A stretch of DNA of 38,808 nucleotides, from NCBI GenBank assembly GCA_964491515.1, contig CAZBGQ010000015.1, positions 1 through 38,808 on the forward strand, written 5' to 3'. Positions 24,315 through 31,176 of the stretch are shown here, in pieces. The stretch is from CAZBGQ01 sp964491515 (GTDB taxonomy: Bacteria; Patescibacteriota; Gracilibacteria; UBA1369; UBA12473). The translations under genes and the position numbers were made by a program. Under the pieces are notes generated by a model. It saw only the letters and a program-made list of their open reading frames with translations. It ran no database searches and was not told the DNA's origin. Position 1 is the stretch's first letter. Each line of letters begins with the position of its first letter.

Positions 24315-24489
24315 GAATGATTGTGTTAACTATTAATAAAAGATTGCTAGCTAACTGCCGTGCTTCATCCATGGATATATCTTTCTCGAACTCTTGCTTG
24401 TAGAGCTTTTGGAATTCTTTTAGCGATGATTCCGAAATAGACATTGAGTAAAGACAATTAGGAGCAAATTGTTCATGAACGCTTACCAT
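24304..24489 (-). CDS. Small conserved-looking protein coupled to the primase
   Basis: 61 residues from ATG 24489, or 46 from ATG 24444 (MSISESSLKEF). The core SLKEFQKLYKQEFEKDISM followed by DEARQLASNLL is amphipathic-helical and, from memory, resembles short hypotheticals found beside recombinases in CPR genomes. Its stop overlaps the primase start (ATGATTCATAA, 11 bp shared). It lies just downstream of a terminator, which rules out the longer frame beginning at 24531. Possible roles (replication accessory, recombination directionality factor) are speculation. Confidence 0.6.
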   Translation of the reverse strand: MVSVHEQFAPNCLYSMSISESSLKEFQKLYKQEFEKDISMDEARQLASNLLLIVNTIIHDS

Positions 24490-24500
24490 TTTCAGATAAC

Positions 24501-24520
24501 AAAAAAGCCCTTGCAAAGGG
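24501..24520 (-). terminator. Intrinsic terminator (minus strand)
   Basis: On the minus strand CCCTT-TGC-AAGGG is followed by C and six U. It separates the 24624-25352 gene from the small gene/primase unit; read-through would be needed for one operon. Confidence 0.75.
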
Positions 24521-24623
24521 GTTAGCACCAATCTCTTATAGGAAGATTATTCCAATAGGATTCAAGAAAATATAGACAATAGGTGTATATTCCGGTCTGA
24601 TATAACCGCTAACAAAGCTTCAA

Positions 24624-25352
24624 TTACTTTGTAGTTAGCAATTCTTCAAAATCGAGAGTCCAACATTCATTTACTTCATCTTTAATAAAAGGGGATTTAT
24701 AACCTTTCTTTCTCAATGCTTGCTTTAGTCTCTTTATGGTCATACTGGCTGCAGACAAAGCCGATCGAGGGGTGGTATTTATTGGTTCAAGGAAGAATTC
24801 ATTTCCTATATCTTGCATCTTTGTTGTTATCTCATTTTGTTGTCGATCCCATAAAAATTTTATAACTTTCGCCTGACGTTCACTTAATTCTAAGTATTTA
24901 AATTTGCTCCAAAAAAAGCCAAAAGGTTCAGATTCCAAGGATACTCTAAGGATTCCACCTTTGATCTTAATTGAATCACTTGGGGGCTCCTTTGCTCGGA
25001 TCAGTGTCCCCCCCGATTCTAATATAGAGAGTACCTTCGACAACACTTTAAAGCCATCTTCAAAGTTATCTAAGTCAAAATATGGAATCAAATACCATGA
25101 GACTTCCTCGCTAAATGTATTTAAAGCACTATCAATCTGTTGCCATGTTGTTGTAACAGCTGAATGATAAAGACTTAAATAGATATGCTGTTCCTCCTCG
25201 TAACGCTCAATTGAATTCATCAAGGATAATCGTTTTTCCGCCGAATGAAGTTTTTTTGCATACTCCTTTTCAAATTCTATATGTAAAAGGAACCACTTCT
25301 CTATCGCGGTTTTTACCATTTGAGTAACCCCCTGGCGTTCATATTTATCCAT
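24624..25352 (-). CDS. Unrecognised protein with C-terminal winged-helix-like domain
   Basis: 242 residues from ATG 25352 (MDKYERQGVTQMVKTAIEKW). Residues 15-80 are charged and helical, possibly coiled-coil. Residues 160-235 (LSERQAKVIKFLWDRQQNE, then PRSALSAASMTIKRLKQALRKKGY) have the spacing of a winged-helix DNA-binding domain, so it may be an element regulator or replication factor. No family recognised. Its start overlaps the stop of the small gene at 25345-25500 by 8 bp, indicating coupling. An in-frame TTG five codons upstream exists. Confidence 0.65.
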   Translation of the reverse strand: MDKYERQGVTQMVKTAIEKWFLLHIEFEKEYAKKLHSAEKRLSLMNSIERYEEEQHIYLSLYHSAVTTTWQQIDSALNTFSEEVSWYLIPYFDLDNFEDGFKVLSKVLSILESGGTLIRAKEPPSDSIKIKGGILRVSLESEPFGFFWSKFKYLELSERQAKVIKFLWDRQQNEITTKMQDIGNEFFLEPINTTPRSALSAASMTIKRLKQALRKKGYKSPFIKDEVNECWTLDFEELLTTK

Positions 25353-25500
25353 GCCTAAGCTTATCAATTACCTGACGCTTAACCCTATACCCTAAAGCCT
25401 TCGCAGAGTCACGTAGGTACCTACCTAAGCTATATGTTTTGCATGCATAAACTAACCAAGGTTTTATCTGTGAACCTAGAAGCCCTACAATTTTCTCCAA
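25345..25500 (-). CDS. Small protein sharing its C-terminus with the terminase-like gene
   Basis: A 51-residue frame from TTG 25500 to TAA 25345. Its last part, RDSAKALGYRVKRQVIDKLR, repeats the end of the protein at 25610-25810 (RDSAKALGYRVKRQIIHRLR). At DNA level the two copies differ mainly at codon third positions, suggesting selection on protein rather than a fresh duplication. The first 30 residues (EKIVGLLGSQIKPWLVYACKTY) differ. It overlaps the next gene start by 8 bp. Either a real small DNA-binding helix protein or a decayed paralogue; the TTG start is weak. Confidence 0.5.
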   Translation of the reverse strand: MEKIVGLLGSQIKPWLVYACKTYSLGRYLRDSAKALGYRVKRQVIDKLRHG

Positions 25501-25537
25501 AAGGAAGTGTCATACTATAGTGTCTTTTATGAAATTC

Positions 25538-25559
25538 AAAAAAGCCCTCAATAAGAGGG
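25538..25559 (-). terminator. Intrinsic terminator (minus strand)
   Basis: On the minus strand CCCTC-TTATT-GAGGG, then C and six U. It lies between the terminase-like gene and the 51-residue frame. A GGGGG/CCCCC hairpin directly after the terminase-like gene (about 25590-25608) precedes it. Confidence 0.7.
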
Positions 25560-25609
25560 AGCCTATATAGTATGAAAACTCTTATAAGTTTTAGGGGGCT
25601 CCCCCCCCC

Positions 25610-25810
25610 TTACGACCTAAGCCTATGGATAATTTGTCTTTTTACCCTGTAACCCAGTGCTTTAGCAGAGTCACGCGAAGAACAATTATAAGCCTGCCAA
25701 GCAGCTTCGGTGGCATTTCCTAAGGTCTCAAGGTAAACCTTTGCAAACCGGACCTGCTTTGGCGTTAATTCATTGTCAAGAACGAAGAGTAAATCATCTT
25801 TAATCATCAT
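25610..25810 (-). CDS. Terminase-small-subunit-like DNA-binding protein
   Basis: A 66-residue protein. ELTPKQVRFAKVYLETLGNA followed by TEAAWQAYNCSSRDSAKALG closely follows the helix-turn-helix start of phage terminase small subunits (LTPKQ-x-RF-x-x-x-Y, NATEAA-x-x-AG-type). Real small subunits are usually over 130 residues with an oligomerisation core, absent here, and no large terminase is nearby, so it may be a truncated or repurposed DNA-binding domain. Two ATGs start the frame (25810 or 25807). Confidence 0.65.
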   Translation of the reverse strand: MMIKDDLLFVLDNELTPKQVRFAKVYLETLGNATEAAWQAYNCSSRDSAKALGYRVKRQIIHRLRS

Positions 25811-25856
25811 CTTTATTATACCTTATATGAGGTGTTGTTTGGAGGCGAGACAACAG

Positions 25857-26108
25857 TTATTTCTCAAGCCCAGCCCCTTTTATACATAAACTATAATAGA
25901 AATCCCAACTTTTCATGAATTTATCACCTGAAGAAGAAACTTCACCAGCAAAACCTCGAGCCTCAAGGGAACATCTTTCCCTTATCGTTGCTGGATGCCA
26001 CTCATACCAATAGAAGGCAGACATCAAGAATAGTATGCATAACCCTAGGGCAATCCATTGGCTTTGCTTCTTTACAACCTTTAGTTTACTTATTATTTTT
26101 TTCATCAT
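25857..26108 (-). CDS. Small single-pass membrane protein
   Basis: 83 residues from ATG 26108, preceded by a good Shine-Dalgarno GGAGG with an 8-nt spacer, one of the few clear ones in the window. Basic N-terminus (KKIISKLKVVKKQ), one membrane helix (WIALGLCILFLMSAFYWY, about 20-37), then an outside tail with two cysteines. No family recognised. Overlaps the end of the next upstream gene by 23 bp, so the two membrane proteins are cotranslated. Confidence 0.65.
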   Translation of the reverse strand: MMKKIISKLKVVKKQSQWIALGLCILFLMSAFYWYEWHPATIRERCSLEARGFAGEVSSSGDKFMKSWDFYYSLCIKGAGLEK

Positions 26109-26397
26109 AGTGAAGTCCTCCAAATACTATATATAAAATGATTCTCCAAAGGGCGTAGAGTATCGCAGCATTAAGAGCTACAACAATGAAGCCATCTACT
26201 ATCCATTCTTCAAAGTAGGGCATTCTACAGCGATCTTCCCCGAGAGGTATTGGGGTATATGGTAATCCGCCTGAACGCTCTTTGCATATCTCATTAAAGG
26301 CCGGCGCTATCGATGATATTCCCATAATAATCCAAAAAATGACCTTAGAAAGGCGATAGTACCATTTAGTTTTGAGTTTTGAGTGCTTTATAGGCAT
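26086..26397 (-). CDS. Two-helix membrane protein
   Basis: 103 residues with helices about 16-34 (LSKVIFWIIMGISSIAPAF) and 68-93 (DGFIVVALNAAILYALWRIILYIVF), and a 33-residue outer loop with two cysteines (EICKERSGGLP, DRCRMP) that could form a disulfide. No family recognised. Cotranscribed with the membrane protein at 25857-26108. Confidence 0.65.
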   Translation of the reverse strand: MPIKHSKLKTKWYYRLSKVIFWIIMGISSIAPAFNEICKERSGGLPYTPIPLGEDRCRMPYFEEWIVDGFIVVALNAAILYALWRIILYIVFGGLHYDEKNNK

Positions 26398-26415
26398 ATA
26401 CTGGACGTTAAGTGG

Positions 26416-26601
26416 TTAATTAATTAGGCGATATAAGTTTTCACATATACCTGCCCGTGTTCTATCCCCATCAGGTTCAAAAAGTGCCCCAACCTCTTCC
26501 AATAATCCCAAGTTTTTAGCAGTAGAAACATAAGGCTCAAACCAAGAACCTGAGGACACATCATCAAAAGGAGCTTCTTGTGCATCCTCTGATATAACGC
26601 C
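26416..26601 (-). pseudogene. Orphaned third SLH repeat beyond the in-frame TGA
   Basis: Continuing in the same frame past TGA 26604-26602 gives 61 more residues to TAA 26418-26416. They contain APFDDVSSGSWFEPYVSTAK and a second part FEPDGDRTRAGICENLYRL, the two halves of an SLH repeat. The TGA therefore removes the third SLH unit from the protease. Other frames here are shadows. Confidence 0.8.
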
Positions 26602-28563
26602 TCATGCATTCAGTAACATCTTCAAAGCTTCGACCTTATTGACTGTATCGGCAGGCCTAAAAGTGCCATCAGGATATCCACCAATCCATTCTTGTTCTTT
26701 GGCATAGCAAACATATTTAGCAAACCATTCATCCTTAACATCTGGGAAGCAATTAGCATAACCCCCTGCATCCAAATCAACCTCCATCCCAGCTATCAAT
26801 ATTTTTAAGAGCTCTGCTCGATTAACGGTATTGCTAGGTTTGAAAGTCCCGTCAGGGTATCCACCAACAATCCCTTCATTGTATAAATATTGAATAGCGT
26901 TATTGTTAGAGTGACTACTGGGTACATCCGGAAAGACATTTGTTGACGTACTATTACCACTTAAAATTGAGGGCCTCGATGGATAGTCAATATTGTTTGC
27001 ATATACCATGGAATTATATGCATCGACAAAAGGACCAGCTTTTGTGCTAACTCCAGATATATTTGAGCCCGACTGCTCAATTAAATATTGAATTTGCCAG
27101 TTTTCAAGTTGTGGGTATTCGCCCTTAATCATCGCTGCTATACCGGAAACTATTGGGGCTGCGAAAGATGTGCCACTCATTAATTCATAATAGCCATTTG
27201 ATGCCCATGTCGTTGTATAAACATCTTCACCTAGTGCCAGTACATCAACGCAATTTGTCCCATAATTAGAAAAGCTTGAAAGGTTTAAGCCTCCGTCTAC
27301 GCTACCGACTCCAAGAACCATATCGTGCGAACCATCATTGCATATAGGGGAGCCCGGTATGACATTTAAATTAATACCATCACCTCCTAATTGATTTGAT
27401 GTCCCATTCCCGGCAGCAACAACAATTAATGCCCCTTTCTTATATGCATATTCTATCGAATCAGTATAGGCTTGGGAGAAAGTATTGTAGGCTTTCCCTC
27501 CTAGACTAAGATTTATGATATCTGCTCCATTATCCGCGGCATAGCGAATAGCGTCATAGACATATTGCTTAGGAATACTGCCACTACTATCTGTGACATC
27601 TAAGCTCATCAGTTTTGTGTTACTCGAAATGCCAATTATACCTGTGTTGTTATTAGATTGTGCTGCTATTAACCCTGCTACACCGGTCCCATGACTGTCA
27701 CTAGGATCAATTATGTATCCACTAGATCCAAGGCGATAGGTCCAGCCATAAACATCATCTACATAACCATTGTTATCATCATCTCGACTGTTGCCAGGGA
27801 TTTCATCTGAGTTTATCCAAATATTATTTTGCAGATCAGGATGATTTAAATCTATCCCGCTATCAATAATTGCAACCGTTACTTGGCTTTTTGGGGAATA
27901 GATTTCATGAGCTTCATATATATAAGATAAATACCAGGGCAGTAAGAGCTCTTGTTCAGGATCATTATATAAAGATGGCGCTACATAGACATCGATCATA
28001 TTCGAGTAAGGATTCTTTAATTGCAATTTTGCTGTTCCACCTTTTAGGCCTAAAGGCACAGTAAAAGTTAGAATATCGTTATATATATCCGAGTCTATTT
28101 TTTTATTATCAATATAAAGATTCGCATCTTCATTAAGATTGTGTCCGGCAATAATTATCTCTTGTCCGGGGATTAGATTTAGACTACTAGTTATAAGAAA
28201 ATTGGTCATATCATATTCGGTATAGAATGTAACTTCTTCTGTTTCTACTTCGAAATAACCAGTTGTTGGAGCCCAAGCTGGGAAGAAAAACTCAACAAAC
28301 CTTTCATCCCCATTGAAACCAATTGACTCAACATCTACGCTGTCGCCTATATAATGAGAACCGTCAGCATTAATAAAGCGAATAGACTCAATTTCTGACT
28401 CATATCGCGGAAGTTGATGTGAATCATCTAGGATCTGAGCTGATATACTTTCTGCTCCATAGCTAATTTTATATTCTGCTAAGAATATAGTTGAGCTTGC
28501 TGCTTTTGTGGGTATCGCTATTAAAAGAAGTGCTAGAAAGAAAGGGAAATATATTTTTCTCAT
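26602..28563 (-). CDS. Secreted subtilisin-family (S8) protease with SLH repeats
   Basis: A 653-residue exported protease. Signal peptide 1-22; residues 25-110 unassigned; an IPT/TIG-like Ig domain about 127-195; S8 domain about 225-520 with catalytic D234 (VAIIDSGID), H291 (DSHGTGVAG), S466 (SGTSFAAP) and oxyanion N386 (AAGNGT); then two SLH repeats (544-600 and 605-653) with the GGYPDGTFKP/GGYPDGTFRP signature. SLH modules anchor proteins to cell-wall-linked polymers, so it should be displayed on the surface. The frame ends at TGA 26604 inside the SLH array, and homology continues in-frame for 61 codons. TGA is a stop elsewhere in this genome, so the gene is either mutated at its C-terminus or read through. 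Confidence 0.9.
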   Translation of the reverse strand: MRKIYFPFFLALLLIAIPTKAASSTIFLAEYKISYGAESISAQILDDSHQLPRYESEIESIRFINADGSHYIGDSVDVESIGFNGDERFVEFFFPAWAPTTGYFEVETEEVTFYTEYDMTNFLITSSLNLIPGQEIIIAGHNLNEDANLYIDNKKIDSDIYNDILTFTVPLGLKGGTAKLQLKNPYSNMIDVYVAPSLYNDPEQELLLPWYLSYIYEAHEIYSPKSQVTVAIIDSGIDLNHPDLQNNIWINSDEIPGNSRDDDNNGYVDDVYGWTYRLGSSGYIIDPSDSHGTGVAGLIAAQSNNNTGIIGISSNTKLMSLDVTDSSGSIPKQYVYDAIRYAADNGADIINLSLGGKAYNTFSQAYTDSIEYAYKKGALIVVAAGNGTSNQLGGDGINLNVIPGSPICNDGSHDMVLGVGSVDGGLNLSSFSNYGTNCVDVLALGEDVYTTTWASNGYYELMSGTSFAAPIVSGIAAMIKGEYPQLENWQIQYLIEQSGSNISGVSTKAGPFVDAYNSMVYANNIDYPSRPSILSGNSTSTNVFPDVPSSHSNNNAIQYLYNEGIVGGYPDGTFKPSNTVNRAELLKILIAGMEVDLDAGGYANCFPDVKDEWFAKYVCYAKEQEWIGGYPDGTFRPADTVNKVEALKMLLNA

Positions 28564-28709
28564 AGTTCATTGGTTAACAGATATTATCAGAGTATGCAAA
28601 AATAATTTACCCCCATCAAAGTTAGGAGTCAAAGTCCCACCCTCCATTATCTCCTTTTTAAATATTTTGATTTATAAAAATATTCGTGAGTAAAACATCT
28701 ATTCTAATT

Positions 28710-29090
28710 CTAGGAATAACCAAATAATTTTGCAAGTAACTCTCTAATTTCTGGCTTAAATATGTCCATTAAATATGTAAATAGATATATACTCAGTGCA
28801 ACTAAAGATGAAATTATCAGATTTTCTTTAATCGTTATGATAATTGGTTGATTCATTTTATTTATTTCCTGAATACCTGCTTCAGTCAATTTGTAACAAA
28901 CTCCTTCATGCGCTTTAACATTAATTTCCTTTATATAGCCATTTAACTTAAGTCGGTTTATTGATTTGTCCAACTTGCTTTTTGTTAATTTCAGGTAGTG
29001 TAGCAAGCTTTTTCTTTTTGTATAACCAGGAGTTATTTCAAGAGAATATGCAAACTTTAGTACTTTTTTATCTAGTTTAGAGAATTTCAT
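28710..29090 (-). CDS. Winged-helix protein with C-terminal membrane anchor
   Basis: 126 residues. The N-terminal half looks like a winged helix: LDKKVLKFAYSLEITPG, KRKSLLHYLKLTKSKLDKSI (recognition-helix region), NRLKLNGYIKEI and a beta-wing VCYKLTEAGIQEI. A membrane helix follows at about 90-111 (ENLIISSLVALSIYLFTYLM). A DNA-binding domain tethered to the membrane is unusual; it may regulate the adjacent protease gene in response to an envelope signal (inference). Ends in TAG. Confidence 0.65.
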   Translation of the reverse strand: MKFSKLDKKVLKFAYSLEITPGYTKRKSLLHYLKLTKSKLDKSINRLKLNGYIKEINVKAHEGVCYKLTEAGIQEINKMNQPIIITIKENLIISSLVALSIYLFTYLMDIFKPEIRELLAKLFGYS

Positions 29091-29348
29091 ATCATTTTTA
29101 ATTAGTTTTATTTACTTAGATTATAAACTACATTTACTTTTCTCTATAAAACAGTAACCAAAAAACCAATCCAAATCCCACTTCAACCATACACCGCATA
29201 TTTAAAAAGAATCCTAGGCTCTGAATCAGGGGGGCATGGGGGGGGTACTTTCTATCATCCTAAATATGCAATTCGAATTTAGATTTTTCCTATGAATAAG
29301 CCTAAAAATGGGATAAGCTCTAAATCGTTACTAATTTAATTTCTAATT

Positions 29349-29987
29349 ATGGGACTGGCGGTCCGTGAGTTGAGGGAAGGTTTAATTGAGGAATTTGATG
29401 TGAGGCAGTTAGCCATATCTAGACAGATTGATTATAGTGCATTTTATAATGATCTCCCTGGTAGACATACGGTAAATGGACCTTGTGTTGGACGAGATTT
29501 TAAATCGGCTCGAGAATTACGTTTATTAGATCGTATTGATCGAGAATTAGCAGGGGGGAATCAAAAAGAAGCAGAAGATCGTGATGTATTTGATGCATTA
29601 AGTCGCGAAGAATTTGACCCGAAAGTTTTAGAAGAGTTTAGAAATCTTATGATAAACCGGCAAATCCGGATGAGAGCTCAATTATTGCAGCGTCGAGACT
29701 GGGTAAGCATAAATCGTTTTTTGCCGATTATAAGTAAACCTCAAACAGATTTGCATTTTTGGATGGAACCTGCACGGAACTTTGAAACTCCTGAGGGGGT
29801 AGTTAAACCAAGGAGGTGGTGGAGGATGCATAGCGTTGAATGTGTTCAAGATCCGATTGAGGGGCCACGAATGCGAGTTCTTAAACAATTACGACGATTA
29901 TTTGAGGCACTGCCTGAAACCTTTGATGGTGCAAATACTTATAAAAAGATGCAAGAATCTGGGGAATTAGCACGATCTTACTATTAG
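29349..29987 (+). CDS. Unrecognised soluble protein
   Basis: 212 residues, mostly helical, rich in Arg and Glu, no signal peptide or membrane segment. Features include FKSARELRLLDRIDRELAGG, RNLMINRQIRMRAQLLQRRDW and VVKPRRWWRMHSVECV. No family recognised. The 258-bp gap before it is very AT-rich with G-runs (about 29229-29248) and shows no clear promoter. It lies just inside the candidate right edge of the mobile element, so it may be cargo or the first host gene; its less AT-rich coding sequence than 26000-29000 leans toward host. Confidence 0.6.
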   Translation: MGLAVRELREGLIEEFDVRQLAISRQIDYSAFYNDLPGRHTVNGPCVGRDFKSARELRLLDRIDRELAGGNQKEAEDRDVFDALSREEFDPKVLEEFRNLMINRQIRMRAQLLQRRDWVSINRFLPIISKPQTDLHFWMEPARNFETPEGVVKPRRWWRMHSVECVQDPIEGPRMRVLKQLRRLFEALPETFDGANTYKKMQESGELARSYY

Positions 29988-30018
29988 ACCTCCATCAGAT
30001 CACGCCCTCCTGCAAAAA

Positions 30019-30048
30019 GGTTCGATTAACGTCCAGCCACCCGCTCCA
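30019..30048 (+). other. Candidate attR-like tRNA-Gly 3' remnant
   Basis: ACCCGCTCCA at 30039-30048 equals the tRNA-Gly(GCC) 3' end at 20270-20279, and GGTTCGA at 30019-30025 equals its T-arm start at 20255-20261. The spacer is 13 nt rather than 8, so this is not an exact copy. Could be a decayed boundary repeat or chance. Confidence 0.35.
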
Positions 30049-30113
30049 AGTTCTTTACAGGTTAAGATTAGATCAAATTTTGGAACCCCGAACAAGACGG
30101 TCAAGCCTTTTAT

Positions 30114-31070
30114 CTATAAATCCGCTGCCAACGTATCCTCAAATTTATAAGTTGAAGGTAGAAAACGTGTTCCGTATTCGCCTCTGGATTTTAGTTCCTT
30201 TTTAATGCGCGCAACCTCCTTGAAATAGGCTTCTTTTTCATAGGGTTTGTTCAAAATATAATACTGTTTATGGCTCAAATTAAAACAGCCGAAACAATCT
30301 TGGCAGCTCATACAGTATTCCGAATACTCTAAATTTGAACTTCCAAAGCAATACCAACAAAAAAGACAATTATTTTGCTGATAGGCGATCATACATTCAT
30401 AGCATTCGGTACATTCGCCAAAAAATCCCGTATCGTAACACTCAAAGGCCTTCCATCCTTCATTTAGATACGCCGAAGATTCACTTTCTTTTACATCATA
30501 ACAGCTGAAACAATTACGGGAATTATAAACATAATCTCCTATGACATTCTCCACTTTCTTAAAATGACCATATACATGGGGCATAGTTTCCCTGATCTTC
30601 TCCAGCTTAGATAAAAAATCTGTAATTTTTTTAGGTCCATCCAAAGATAATTCCGCAACCTTTTCCCGATATTCTGCTTCTGAATAAGGTTTATTGAAAA
30701 TGTAGAATTTCTTGTGCCGGAGCCCCACACAACCGAAGCAATCATTACAACCAATACAATCGAAACAAAACTGACAATCCGTACAATTCTCACAATCCAA
30801 CAAATAATTGCAATTATAACAATTGCGACAAGAGGTGCATTCGTAGCAAAGTTCTAAATCATGACTATTTGTGCAGTCGCCATTATCTCTCCCTTTAATT
30901 ACCCAACGGCAATAGAAACAATCTTCCACAAAATCAGTGGCGAAGTTCATATAGCTATTCTTATTGTAGATGCAAAAATTTCCATATTCTGAATTCTCAC
31001 AATTTTTATTATGAAGAGCCGGACGGGGAGAGGCGAGCTGTAATTTCTCTAACTCATCAAAGAAGGACAT
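30114..31070 (-). CDS. Cysteine-ladder protein with duplicated halves
   Basis: 318 residues with 31 cysteines. Each half has a run of C-x2-C steps (for example LCYECTSCRNCYNCNYLLDC near residues 74-93 and further to 118) closed by FGC-x-x-L-x-HKxxYIxNKPY (FGCVGLRHKKFYIFNKPYS and FGCFNLSHKQYYILNKPYE), then a charged helical linker. The near-regular three-residue cysteine spacing suggests a stacked repeat (beta-helix-like) with cysteine rows able to bind several metal ions or clusters. I recall similar uncharacterised proteins in CPR genomes, sometimes mislabelled CaiB/BaiF. No signal peptide, so cytoplasmic. Next to a ZIP transporter and Fur regulator, which fits a metal role but does not prove it. 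Confidence 0.8.
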   Translation of the reverse strand: MSFFDELEKLQLASPRPALHNKNCENSEYGNFCIYNKNSYMNFATDFVEDCFYCRWVIKGRDNGDCTNSHDLELCYECTSCRNCYNCNYLLDCENCTDCQFCFDCIGCNDCFGCVGLRHKKFYIFNKPYSEAEYREKVAELSLDGPKKITDFLSKLEKIRETMPHVYGHFKKVENVIGDYVYNSRNCFSCYDVKESESSAYLNEGWKAFECYDTGFFGECTECYECMIAYQQNNCLFCWYCFGSSNLEYSEYCMSCQDCFGCFNLSHKQYYILNKPYEKEAYFKEVARIKKELKSRGEYGTRFLPSTYKFEDTLAADL

Positions 31071-31176
31071 AGTAGAATCATTATAGATGAGTTAGTAATA
31101 ACTTGGCTAGGATTTAGATAGCAAACCCTAACCCTTCACCGGAATGCGAACTTTTTTTATGATTTCAATTGTATTA

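Larger units (their letters stand above)
20268..30048. mobile_element. Candidate integrated mobile/replicative element at tRNA-Gly
   Basis: The segment starts with a large serine recombinase ending in the tRNA-Gly 3' end and holds a prim-pol/helicase replication protein, terminase-small-subunit-like and winged-helix proteins, small membrane proteins and a secreted protease. It is visibly more AT-rich from about 24300 to 29340 than the flanks, and 8 of its 10 genes end in TAA. The right edge is tentative: ACCCGCTCCA of the tRNA 3' end recurs at 30039-30048. No capsid, portal or conjugation gene is seen, so plasmid-like, satellite-like or degraded-prophage origins are all possible. Whether the 29349 gene belongs to it is uncertain. 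Confidence 0.6.

Noticed and set aside
26424..26609. 61-codon minus-strand frame starting near the S8 protease stop
   Set aside because: It is out of frame with the SLH homology, which continues in the protease frame; this is a shadow.
29091..29348. Possible replication origin in the AT-rich gap with G-runs
   Set aside because: No iterons, DnaA-box clusters or strong dyads could be identified; only AT richness and two G-runs.
20268..30048. Whole-element use of TGA as glycine (code 25), as in Gracilibacteria
   Set aside because: Only one in-frame TGA was found, in the protease gene; other element genes read through without TGA and nearby host genes stop at TGA.
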